This document shows, one piece after another, positions 34,874-42,600 of a stretch of 64,000 bases of DNA. A program made the position numbers and the translations under genes. The notes beneath the pieces were generated by a model. That model worked only from the letters and a program-made list of their open reading frames with translations, was not told where the DNA came from and did no database searches. The number at the start of each line of letters is the position of its first letter. Position 1 is the stretch's first letter. This stretch comes from Micromonospora_G sp044901685 (lineage in GTDB: Bacteria; Actinomycetota; Actinomycetes; Mycobacteriales; Micromonosporaceae): the NCBI RefSeq assembly GCF_044901685.1, contig NZ_JBJDPS010000023.1, positions 1 through 64,000 of the forward strand, in the 5' to 3' direction.

Positions 34874-35254
34874 TCAGTCGGTCCAGCGGAGGATGTTCTT
34901 GCGCCAGGCGTAGAGGATGCCGAGCGCCAGCACCGCGACGAAGATCGCCATCTCGACGACCGTCACCAGGCCGAAGCCGGGCCGGTCGAAGACAACCGCC
35001 CAGGGGAAGAGAAAAACCGCCTCGACCGCGAAGAGCACGTAGAGGTAGGCGTAGACGTAGTAGCGGATCTGCACCTGGGCCCAGCCGCTGCCGACCGGGT
35101 CGACGCCACTCTCGTAGGTGGCCCGCTTGCCGGGCGGGTCGGCGGGGTTGGCCGGGCGGAGCAGCCGGTTGGCCGAGAAGGCGCCGACGAAGACCAGGAC
35201 GCTCGCGAGCAACAGGAGCCCGAGCGTCGCGTACGACCCGAGGTAGCCGCTCAT
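34874..35254 (-). CDS. nuoA: orphan NADH-quinone oxidoreductase subunit A, NuoA2 type
   Basis: 126 residues with three membrane helices: LGLLLLASVLVFVGAF, YVYAYLYVLFAVEAVFLFPW and VVEMAIFVAVLALGILYAW. YESGVDPVGSGWAQVQIRYY is the NuoA/ND3 loop, but the loop Cys (active/deactive switch in ND3) is Ser49. No other nuo gene lies in the window; full operons carry nuoA-N. The sequence resembles the second-set NuoA2 of Streptomyces more than NuoA1. It sits 30 bp after the small HTH gene on the same strand, and korAB is 2.3 kb away, as in Streptomyces by memory. May serve a partial ferredoxin-linked complex or be a relic. Confidence 0.85.
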   Translation of the reverse strand: MSGYLGSYATLGLLLLASVLVFVGAFSANRLLRPANPADPPGKRATYESGVDPVGSGWAQVQIRYYVYAYLYVLFAVEAVFLFPWAVVFDRPGFGLVTVVEMAIFVAVLALGILYAWRKNILRWTD

Positions 35255-35284
35255 GCGCGGCAGCCTACCCGTACCGGCCGGTGG

Positions 35285-35503
35285 TCAGGGCCGACCCGAG
35301 CCGAGCAGCCGGCGACCGTACCGGCGGCGGGCCTCGCGGGTGGAGACGCCGAGCGCCAGCGCGATCTGTTCCCAGTCGAGGCCGGCGTTGCGGGCGCGCC
35401 GCACCTGGAGCGCCTCGGCCCGCTCCGCCCCGCGGCGCAGATCTCCGGCGGCCCGCAGTGCCCGCCTCGGGTCGTCATCGGGCTGCAACGCGACCTGTGG
35501 CAT
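35285..35503 (-). CDS. small helix-turn-helix protein
   Basis: 72 residues. After an acidic N-terminus comes AAGDLRRGAERAEALQVRRA, then NAGLDWEQIALALGVSTREA, a clear HTH, and RRRYGRRLLG. This Arg-rich small HTH type is widespread in actinobacteria and unnamed. Two copies of an 18-bp palindrome lie 20-66 bp before its start, so self-repression is likely, and nuoA2 follows 30 bp later. DNA binding is inferred from motif and context. Confidence 0.75.
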   Translation of the reverse strand: MPQVALQPDDDPRRALRAAGDLRRGAERAEALQVRRARNAGLDWEQIALALGVSTREARRRYGRRLLGSGRP

Positions 35504-35522
35504 GGAAACCCTCCCCCTCCGT

Positions 35523-35569
35523 CGTCAACGTACGTTGACGATACCCCTTCCCGTCAACACATGCTGACG
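35523..35569. promoter_or_regulatory. pair of 18-bp operators, probably for the small HTH protein
   Basis: CGTCAACGTACGTTGACG (35523-35540) is a perfect palindrome; CGTCAACACATGCTGACG (35552-35569) matches it at 7 of 9 paired positions. Starts are 29 bp apart, close to three helical turns, so two dimers could bind one face. They lie between divergent genes, and the first overlaps the likely start region of the HTH gene. Confidence 0.75.
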
Positions 35570-35671
35570 CCTGTTCCCGGCCCGTTACTGATTTGTTCCG
35601 CGTTGGGTGTGGTGTCCCCGGCCTGGCCACGCCGAATAATGAACCTGGTCAGGGCCGGGGGCGGAGGAACG

Positions 35672-37144
35672 ATGACAGGTGTCGAGTTCGGACGGCGTAC
35701 TCGCGCGCCCCGGCACACCCGTCCCCGAGCGGTTGCCCCGGCCCGGGTCGGGGTGGTGCCGCCGCTCCTCCTGCTCACCCTGCTCAGCCTCACCGGGGCG
35801 ATCTCGTCGACGATCGCGGACGCCGGTCATTCCGCCGCCGAGGCGGCGAGCCGGACCGGCCCGGCCGGTGGCCGGCTCCAGCCGGCGGAGCCGGGTAGCG
35901 CGGGGACGGCGACCGACGAACCGGAGCCGACGACGCCGCCCTTCACCGAGCCACCGACCGGCACACCCGCGCCCACCACCCCTTCGGACACCGTCGGGCC
36001 GAGCAGCGGGCACCCCACGTCGGAGCCGAGTGTCAACACCCCCACACCAGCCGACCCGCCCACCACCGGCGACCCAGACCCCGCCTCGTCGAGCCAGCCG
36101 CCCACCACCGTCCCGAGGCCGCCGCAACCGGGACAGCCCCGACTCGGCGTGCTGGTCGCCACCGGCGACGTCACCCTCGGCAGCGGCTACTGGGGCGCAC
36201 CGAGCACCACCACCGACCTCCAGGTGACCGTCCGCAACACCGGCGAGACGGGGCAGCTCCTCCGGATGCGTTACACGCTGCCGCCAGGCGTCACGGACGC
36301 GGGCACCGCCGGCTGCGCGGTGCTCGGGGGCGGGACGTACCGGTGTGCCGCCTGGAGCGTCGGGGCCGGCACCCAGTTCACCACCCGGATCAGGGTGTTG
36401 GTCGACGCCGACGCCTGGCAGCGCATGCCGCTCTCCGGCTCGGTACAGGTCACCGCCACCGATCCGACCCGGCCCGACGTACCCGGAATCACCGACGACG
36501 AGGGGTTCGCGGTGCTGTTCCCGCCGGGTCCACCAGCCGCCGGCCTGACCCTCTCGGCCGACGAGGTCGGCTTCGACGTGACCGGGCAGCCGGCGACGCT
36601 GGTGGCCCGGCTCGGCAACACCGGCACGAGCGACGCCGACGGTTCGATCGAGGTCACCCTGCCGCCCGGCGTCACCGTACCCACTCCGCCGCCCGGCTGC
36701 CGGTCGACGGCACCGGACCCGCGCGACCCCGCGCCGACCGACCCGGAGCGCGGTGGCACGACGCACGTCGGTTGCGACCTGGGCCGGGTGCCGGCGGGCC
36801 GGACGGTGACCGTACGGATGCCGGTCGCCGCGACCCCGGCCGCCCAGCGGATGGCACCCCTCTCCGGGGCCGTCGCCGGCACCCTCACCTCGGCACAGGG
36901 GCGGACGGGTCGGATGCAGATGAGTTTCCGGATCACGGCGGCGGCCGCGCAGCCGTCGGGGCAGAACGGCGCGGCCCCGACCGGCTCCCAGGGCCTGCTG
37001 CCGCTGGTCCGGCCGGTGTCGCAGCCGGACGGTGGGCTCACCGGAGTGAAGCGGACGGCGATCGGGCTGATCGTGGTCTCCGGGCTGCTGGTCGTGCTCG
37101 CACTCACCCTGGCCGCCGTGACGTTGCGCCGCCAGTCCCCCTGA
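35672..37144 (+). CDS. cell-surface protein with conserved-repeat (DUF11/NEW3-like) domains
   Basis: 490 residues from ATG 35672 (CGGAGGA upstream). A signal segment (VGVVPPLLLLTLLSLTGAIS) is followed by ~110 residues of Pro/Thr/Ser-rich linker, then two beta-sandwich repeats resembling DUF11/NEW3 (TDLQVTVRNTGETGQLLRMR; LPPGVTDAGTAGCAVLGGGT; and QPATLVARLGNTGTSDADGS), and a C-terminal membrane helix (IGLIVVSGLLVVLALTLAAV). It has no LPXTG motif, so it is held by the C-terminal helix. Probably a stalked extracellular adhesin-like or structural protein. Confidence 0.75.
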   Translation: MTGVEFGRRTRAPRHTRPRAVAPARVGVVPPLLLLTLLSLTGAISSTIADAGHSAAEAASRTGPAGGRLQPAEPGSAGTATDEPEPTTPPFTEPPTGTPAPTTPSDTVGPSSGHPTSEPSVNTPTPADPPTTGDPDPASSSQPPTTVPRPPQPGQPRLGVLVATGDVTLGSGYWGAPSTTTDLQVTVRNTGETGQLLRMRYTLPPGVTDAGTAGCAVLGGGTYRCAAWSVGAGTQFTTRIRVLVDADAWQRMPLSGSVQVTATDPTRPDVPGITDDEGFAVLFPPGPPAAGLTLSADEVGFDVTGQPATLVARLGNTGTSDADGSIEVTLPPGVTVPTPPPGCRSTAPDPRDPAPTDPERGGTTHVGCDLGRVPAGRTVTVRMPVAATPAAQRMAPLSGAVAGTLTSAQGRTGRMQMSFRITAAAAQPSGQNGAAPTGSQGLLPLVRPVSQPDGGLTGVKRTAIGLIVVSGLLVVLALTLAAVTLRRQSP

Positions 37145-37593
37145 CCCGGCCGATCCCTGATCCCGCCGGCCCTGCTGACCTGGCCGCCCCCTCACTCTGT
37201 TGGCCCTGCTGACCCGGCCGATCCCTGACCCGGCTCGACCCCGATCGGCGTGGCGCCACGCCGGTGTTCGCGCGCCCGGTCGCGGCGACCCGGGCGGTGG
37301 TCCGGCGGGCGGTCGGCGGTGGTCCGGCGGGCGGTCGGCGGGCCGGCGCAATCGCCGGTGGCGATCCCGGACCCGGGGCGATGATGGATCGGAAACCGGA
37401 CCGAAACCCCAGTGATCTGAGTTACGTCAATCGAGTTTGACCCACCAAATGCTGGCAAATGCCCTTTCTTGCCCTTCCCACCGAACGGACCTGGGGGAAG
37501 GTTTACCTAACGGTCCGACGTAGGCTCTCGGTTGAGAGACAGTCGGGGAATAGACCGACGACGTACGAACCGCCGCCGGCGACAGGAGGTCAC
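37145..37593. other. 449-bp intergenic region with direct repeats
   Basis: No gene seen. CTGACCCGGCCGATCCCTGA occurs twice (37141-37160 and 37208-37227), and a 22-bp unit containing GGTGGTCCGGCGGGCGGTCG is duplicated in tandem (37296-37317, 37318-37339). The last ~170 bases are AT-richer and probably hold the korAB promoter, but I cannot place its -35 and -10 boxes. Confidence 0.7.
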
Positions 37594-39441
37594 GTGACCA
37601 AGCAGGTCCGTCAACTGGATCGGGTGGTGATCCGGTTCGCCGGCGACTCCGGCGACGGGATGCAGCTCACCGGCGACCGTTTCACCTCGGAAACCGCGCA
37701 GCTCGGCAACGACATCTCGACCCTGCCGAACTTCCCGGCCGAGATCCGGGCGCCCGCCGGCACCCTGCCCGGGGTGTCGAGCTTCCAGGTGCACTTCGCC
37801 GACTACGACATCCTCACCCCGGGTGACGCGCCGAACGTCCTGGTCGCGATGAATCCGGCCGCGCTCAAGGCCAATCTGGCCGACCTGCCCCGGGGCGCGG
37901 ACATCATCGTCAACACCGACGAGTTCACCCGACGCAACCTGGCCAAGGTCGGTTACGCGGTGAGCCCGCTGGAGGACGGTTCGCTCGACGGCTACGCCCT
38001 GCACCCGGTCGCGCTGACCTCGATGACCATCGGCGCGTTGGCCGAGCTGAACGTCTCGAAGAAGGACGCCGAGCGGGCCAAGAACATGTTCGCCCTCGGC
38101 CTGCTCTCCTGGATGTACTCCCGGCCGTACGCGTCCACGATCCGCTTCCTCGAGACCAAGTTCGCCCGGCGCCCCGAGCTGATCGCGGCGAACACCGCCG
38201 CCTTCAAGGCCGGCTGGAACTTCGGCGAGACCACCGAGGACTTCGGCGTCCGGTACGAGGTCAAGCCGGCCAAGATGAGCCCCGGCAACTACCGCAACAT
38301 CACCGGCAACGCGGCACTCTCGCTCGGGCTGGTCGCCGCCGGTGTCCGGTCGAAGCTGCCGGTCTTCCTCGGCGCCTACCCGATCACCCCGGCCTCGGAC
38401 ATCCTGCACGAGCTGAGCAAGCACAAGCGGTTCGGTGTCACCACGGTCCAGGCCGAGGACGAGATCGCGGCGATCGGCGCGGCACTCGGCGCGTCGTACG
38501 GCGGCGCGCTGGGCGTCACCACCACCAGCGGCCCCGGCGTGGCCCTCAAGGGCGAGACGATCTCGCTCGCGGTGGCCCTGGAGTTGCCACTGGTGATCGT
38601 GGACGTGCAGCGGGCCGGCCCGTCCACCGGCATGCCGACCAAGACCGAGCAGGCCGACCTGAACATGGCCCTGTTCGGCCGGCACGGCGAGGCGCCGGTC
38701 GCGGTGATCGCGCCCCGGTCCCCGTCGGACTGCTTCCACGCGGCGATCGAGGCGGCCCGGATCGCGCTGACGTACCGCACTCCGGTGATCCTGCTGTCGG
38801 ACAACTACGTCGCGAACGGCTCCGAGCCGTGGCTGCTGCCCGACGTCGAGTCGCTGCCCGACCTACGGGTCGACTTCGCCACCGAGCCCAACGGCGAGGA
38901 CGGCACCACCTTCCTGCCGTACCTGCGCGACCCGGTGACCCTGGCCCGGCCGTGGGCCATTCCCGGCACGCCCGGTCTGGAGCACCGGATCGGTGGGCTG
39001 GAGAAGGCCGACAAGACCGGCGACATCTCGTACGATCCCGCGAACCACGACTTCATGGTGCGTACCCGGGCGGCCAGGATCGAGGCCATCCCGGTGCCGG
39101 ACCTGGAGGTGGAGGACCCGGACGGCGACGCGCGGGTGCTCGTACTCGGCTGGGGTTCGACCTACGGGCCGATCGGGGCAGCCTGCCGTGGCCTGCGCCA
39201 GCGCGGACTCTCCGTGGCCCAGGCACACCTGCGCCACCTGTCTCCGATGCCGGCGAACCTCGGCGAGGTGCTGCGGGCGTACGACCGGGTGGTCATCCCG
39301 GAGATGAACCTCGGTCAGCTCGCACACGTGATCCGGGCCCGCTTCCTGGTCGACGCGATCAGCTACAACCAGGTCCGGGGTCTGCCGTTCACCGCCACCG
39401 AGCTGGAGACCATGCTGGAAGAGGTTGTCAAGAATGCCTGA
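37594..39441 (+). CDS. korA: 2-oxoacid:ferredoxin oxidoreductase, fused gamma-alpha subunit
   Basis: 615 residues, GTG start after AGGAGGT. Residues ~5-190 are the gamma domain (RFAGDSGDGMQLTGDRFTSE; LPNFPAEIRAPAGTLPGVSS), fused to the alpha/pyrophosphate half beginning at NAALSLGLVAAGVRSKLPVF, with YPITPASDILHELSKH and the TSGPGVALKGE motif. With KorB it oxidises 2-oxoglutarate or pyruvate by thiamine diphosphate and Fe-S to make acyl-CoA and reduced ferredoxin, reversing a TCA step in CO2 fixation mode in some bacteria. It overlaps korB by 8 bases. Confidence 0.93.
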   Translation: MTKQVRQLDRVVIRFAGDSGDGMQLTGDRFTSETAQLGNDISTLPNFPAEIRAPAGTLPGVSSFQVHFADYDILTPGDAPNVLVAMNPAALKANLADLPRGADIIVNTDEFTRRNLAKVGYAVSPLEDGSLDGYALHPVALTSMTIGALAELNVSKKDAERAKNMFALGLLSWMYSRPYASTIRFLETKFARRPELIAANTAAFKAGWNFGETTEDFGVRYEVKPAKMSPGNYRNITGNAALSLGLVAAGVRSKLPVFLGAYPITPASDILHELSKHKRFGVTTVQAEDEIAAIGAALGASYGGALGVTTTSGPGVALKGETISLAVALELPLVIVDVQRAGPSTGMPTKTEQADLNMALFGRHGEAPVAVIAPRSPSDCFHAAIEAARIALTYRTPVILLSDNYVANGSEPWLLPDVESLPDLRVDFATEPNGEDGTTFLPYLRDPVTLARPWAIPGTPGLEHRIGGLEKADKTGDISYDPANHDFMVRTRAARIEAIPVPDLEVEDPDGDARVLVLGWGSTYGPIGAACRGLRQRGLSVAQAHLRHLSPMPANLGEVLRAYDRVVIPEMNLGQLAHVIRARFLVDAISYNQVRGLPFTATELETMLEEVVKNA

Positions 39442-40468
39442 GCCCGTCGCCCTGAAGCTCACCGCCAAGGACTTCAAGTCCGACCAGGAGGTGCGCTGGT
39501 GCCCCGGCTGCGGTGACTACGCCATCCTGGCCGCGGTGCAGTCGTTCATGCCGGAGCTGAAGATCCCGCGCGAGCGGACCGTCTTTGTCTCCGGCATCGG
39601 CTGCTCCTCCCGCTTCCCGTACTACATGAACACGTACGGGATGCACTCGATCCACGGGCGGGCGCCGGCGATCGCGACCGGCCTGTCGGTCTCCCGGCCG
39701 GACCTGTCGGTCTGGGTGGTCACCGGCGACGGTGACGCCCTCTCGATCGGCGGCAACCACCTGATCCACGCGCTGCGCCGCAACGTCAACCTGAAGATCC
39801 TGCTCTTCAACAACCGGATCTACGGGCTGACCAAGGGGCAGTATTCTCCCACCTCCGAGGTCGGCAAGATCACCAAGTCGACGCCGGTCGGCTCGGCGGA
39901 CTCGCCGTTCAACCCGCTCTCGCTGGCGCTGGGCGCGGAGGCGACCTTCGTCGCCCGCACCATCGACTCCGACCGCAAGCACCTCCAGTCGGTGCTCCGG
40001 GCGGCGGCCGAGCACGAGGGTTCGGCGTTCGTGGAGATCTACCAGAACTGCAACATCTTCAACGACGGCGCGTTCGACCAGCTCAAGGAGCCGGCGACCC
40101 GGGACGACTACCTGATCCGGCTGGAGCACGGACAGCCGATCACCTTCGGTGCCGAGGGCCGGTTCTGCGTCGTACAGACACCGGGCGGCTTCGGCCTGGA
40201 GGTCCGGGAGACCGCCTCGGTACGCCCGGAGCAGATCGTGGTCCACGACACCGCCGTGGACGAGCCGGCGTACGCGTTCGCGCTCTCCCGGCTGCCCGGC
40301 CTCGACCTGCGTAACACCCCGATCGGGGTGCTGCGCGACGTCTCCCGCCCCTCCTACGACAGCATCGTGCAGGAGCAGGTCGCCACCGCTCGGGCCAGCA
40401 CCACCGAGACCCCGGAACAGCAGCTCGCCGGCCTGCTCAACAGCGGCGACACCTGGACCATCCTCTGA
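39434..40468 (+). CDS. korB: 2-oxoacid:ferredoxin oxidoreductase beta subunit
   Basis: 344 residues; ATG overlaps the korA stop (ATGCCTGA), so translation is coupled. Fe-S cysteines in VRWCPGCGDYAIL, GIGCSSRFPYYMNTYGMHSI with the conserved His/Gly, and the TPP motif GDGDALSIGGNHLIHA. The protein ends at a TGA that forms part of the palindrome at 40468-40528. Substrate class is 2-oxoglutarate by homology with KorB of M. tuberculosis (Rv2454c), though pyruvate is possible. Confidence 0.93.
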   Translation: MPEPVALKLTAKDFKSDQEVRWCPGCGDYAILAAVQSFMPELKIPRERTVFVSGIGCSSRFPYYMNTYGMHSIHGRAPAIATGLSVSRPDLSVWVVTGDGDALSIGGNHLIHALRRNVNLKILLFNNRIYGLTKGQYSPTSEVGKITKSTPVGSADSPFNPLSLALGAEATFVARTIDSDRKHLQSVLRAAAEHEGSAFVEIYQNCNIFNDGAFDQLKEPATRDDYLIRLEHGQPITFGAEGRFCVVQTPGGFGLEVRETASVRPEQIVVHDTAVDEPAYAFALSRLPGLDLRNTPIGVLRDVSRPSYDSIVQEQVATARASTTETPEQQLAGLLNSGDTWTIL

Positions 40469-40528
40469 GGTGTAAGGAAGGGCCCCTTGTTAACGCTATG
40501 CGTTAACAAGGGGCCCTTCCTTACACCT
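40468..40528. repeat. GGGCCC palindromic repeat, copy C: perfect 29-bp arms
   Basis: AGGTGTAAGGAAGGGCCCCT and the nine bases after it (40468-40496) form an exact inverted repeat with 40500-40528 around a 3-base TAT loop. The first A belongs to the korB TGA stop, and the last two bases belong to the TAG stop of the minus-strand potassium channel gene. As a perfect hairpin it is the best terminator in the window. Confidence 0.95.
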
Positions 40529-41543
40529 AGGCGGGCGGCGTGGAGGAGTTGGGACGGTCGTCGCGTACGTAGACGAGCATGTCCCCGGTCTCGATTTTGA
40601 CCCCGGCCGGCTCCACCACGGAGACCACCTTGCCCCGCCGGATCAACGCGATGACCAGCGCCTCCACCTCACGGGGCGAGGTACCGACCTCGTGCCGCTC
40701 GGCCGAGCGCATCGCCAGCGCCATGCCCTGACCGGGGGTGAGCAGGTCCTCGACCACGTCGATCAGCGGCGGCGCGGAGGTGGAGAGGCCGAGCAGGCGA
40801 CCGGCCGTGGCCGACGAGACGATCACGTGGTGCGCACCGCTCTGCTTCAGCAGCGGCGCGTTCTCCGCCTCCCGTACGGCCGCGATGATCCGCACCTGGC
40901 CGGCGGTGAGCTGACGTACGGTCAGGGCGACCAGCACCGAGGCGTCGTCGCTGTCGGTCGCGATGATCACCGCCTTGGCGTTCTTGACGTGCGCCTCGTT
41001 CAGCACCGACGAACGGGTCGCGGAGCCCTCGATCGCGACCAGCCCGGCCGAGGTGGCCTGCCGTACGGCGGTCGCGCTCCGCTCGACCACCACGATCCTC
41101 GACTTGTCGAAGTCGGTTTCGAGCAGCGCGCTGATGGCACTGCGGCCCTTGGTGCCGTAGCCGCAGATGATGACGTGGTCCTTCACAGTTCTCCTCCACC
41201 GCGTCATGCGGAGGTTGGTGCGGTACTGCTCGGTCAGGACTTCCAGCGTGGTACCGACCAGGATGATCAGGAAGAGCACCCGGGCGGGCGTGATGACCAG
41301 TACGTTCACCAGTCGGGCCGAGGGCGAGATCGGTGTGATGTCGCCGTACCCGGTGGTCGAGAGGGTGACCACCGCGTAGTAGGCGCAGTCGAGCAGGGTG
41401 AGGTTGTCCTCGTTGACGTCCCGGTAGCCGTCCCGGTCCAGCCAGACCACGAACACGATGATCAGCACCAGGCCGACCGCGGCGAGGACCCGCAGGCTGA
41501 GGGCGCGTAACGGCCCCTGCCGGACGGCGGGGAAATGGATCAC
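40527..41543 (-). CDS. two-helix potassium channel with RCK (TrkA) domain
   Basis: 338 residues from GTG 41543, chosen as the first codon at which the protein has a normal N-terminus (VIHFPAVRQGPLRALSLRVL). Helix 1, then the selectivity filter TLSTTGYGDITP, helix 2 (LVNVLVITPARVLFLIILVG), and an RCK Rossmann domain (DHVIICGYGTKGRSAISALL) with C-terminal TrkA_C region (VGTSPREVEALVIALIRRGK). Like MthK/KchA it should open or close a tetramer of pores by nucleotide or ion binding. The upstream ribosome-binding site is weak. Its TAG stop is inside palindrome copy C. Confidence 0.9.
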   Translation of the reverse strand: MIHFPAVRQGPLRALSLRVLAAVGLVLIIVFVVWLDRDGYRDVNEDNLTLLDCAYYAVVTLSTTGYGDITPISPSARLVNVLVITPARVLFLIILVGTTLEVLTEQYRTNLRMTRWRRTVKDHVIICGYGTKGRSAISALLETDFDKSRIVVVERSATAVRQATSAGLVAIEGSATRSSVLNEAHVKNAKAVIIATDSDDASVLVALTVRQLTAGQVRIIAAVREAENAPLLKQSGAHHVIVSSATAGRLLGLSTSAPPLIDVVEDLLTPGQGMALAMRSAERHEVGTSPREVEALVIALIRRGKVVSVVEPAGVKIETGDMLVYVRDDRPNSSTPPA

Positions 41544-41895
41544 CGCAGGCTCGTTGCGGTCACCACGATCAGCTGCACGCCCACAACATAGCGGGTACGG
41601 GCGCTCGCGGACGCACGGGCGGTCGACACGACGTACCCGGACGTCCGACCGCCGGGGCGACCGCCATCCGCCCGATCCGCCGACACACCCCGGGCGCCGC
41701 GTCGGCACGCCACCCGGCAACAAAACGCCGACCGCCCTGCACATGCGCCTGTTTCAACGCATGTCGTCAAATATTCACGCGCCATAGAGATCGACGTCCT
41801 GCGATTCGCGGAAACTTGCCCAATCCGGTGACCCGCCGGTAACAAACCCCTTTCCGATGCCCCACCAATGGCATCCCTGTTCGGAGGTATCCCCC
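41544..41895. other. 352-bp divergent intergenic region
   Basis: No gene found. The 3' two-thirds are AT-richer than average and contain AAATATTC and CCGGTGACCCGCCGGTAACA, two imperfect half-palindromes of the form GGTGAC/GGTAAC. Promoters for the potassium channel and for the phospholipase gene must lie here; boxes cannot be fixed by eye. Confidence 0.55.
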
Positions 41896-42432
41896 ATGCC
41901 CCGTCGGATCACCACCCTGTTCGCCGGAGCCGCGTTCGCGCTGCTCGGCCTGCTGGGTGTCGCCTCGCCCGCAGCCGCGGTGACGCCCGCGCAGAAGCTC
42001 TCCGTGCTCACCAGCTGGACCCAGACCAGCGCGAGCAGCTACAACGCCTGGAACGCGGCACGCACCAACCGGGCCCCGTGGGCCGAGTACCAGTTCGACT
42101 GGTCGACCGACTACTGCTCGACCAGCCCGGACAACCCCCTCGGGTTCAACTTCGAGCTCTCCTGCTACCGGCACGATTTCGGGTACCGCAACTTCAAGGC
42201 CGTCGGCCAGTTCCCGGCCAACAAGTCCCGGGTGGACAGTGCCTTCTACGAGGACCTGAAGCGGGTCTGCGCAACGTACAACTCGGTGGTCCGACCGGCC
42301 TGCGTCAGCCTGGCCTGGATCTATTACCAGGCGGTCAACGTCTTCGGCAAGGTGGTCGTCAGCCAGGCGGAGCTGGACCGGGTGGCCAAGATGAAGTCCG
42401 ACGCCGAACGCGCCGCCGGACTGGTCCACTAA
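41896..42432 (+). CDS. secreted phospholipase A2
   Basis: 178 residues; ATG preceded by CGGAGGTAT. Signal peptide (RRITTLFAGAAFALLGLLGV up to SPAAA). The mature protein has the bacterial phospholipase A2 core: NFELSCYRHDFGYRNFK with catalytic His-Asp, and four Cys that could form two disulfides (YCSTS, SCYRH, VCATY, ACVSL). Close in plan to the Streptomyces violaceoruber enzyme. It would cleave the sn-2 ester of phospholipids outside the cell, using Ca2+ bound by the N-terminal loop of the helix pair. Confidence 0.9.
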   Translation: MPRRITTLFAGAAFALLGLLGVASPAAAVTPAQKLSVLTSWTQTSASSYNAWNAARTNRAPWAEYQFDWSTDYCSTSPDNPLGFNFELSCYRHDFGYRNFKAVGQFPANKSRVDSAFYEDLKRVCATYNSVVRPACVSLAWIYYQAVNVFGKVVVSQAELDRVAKMKSDAERAAGLVH

Positions 42433-42453
42433 CTCACGTCGCCGGCAGCAAGC

Positions 42454-42551
42454 CTGTCCCGCCGAGTGCCGGCGGGACAGGCACCGCCACCTGCCGGCGA
42501 GTTCCGGCAGGTGGCGGCGGGTGCCGGCGAGTTCCGGCAGGTGGCGGCGGG
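42454..42551. terminator. terminator cluster with 30-bp tandem repeat
   Basis: First hairpin CTGTCCCGCCG/CGGCGGGACAG (42454-42464, 42470-42480), perfect 11-bp stem with 5-base loop. Second hairpin CCACCTGCCGG/CCGGCAGGTGG (42487-42497, 42504-42514). The second hairpin overlaps a 30-bp tandem repeat (42492-42521, 42522-42551). It separates the convergent phospholipase and regulator genes. Confidence 0.75.
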
Positions 42552-42600
42552 CCAGGTGCCGGCGGGTGGCGGCACCCTGATCCGTACGGTGGGCGACCGG

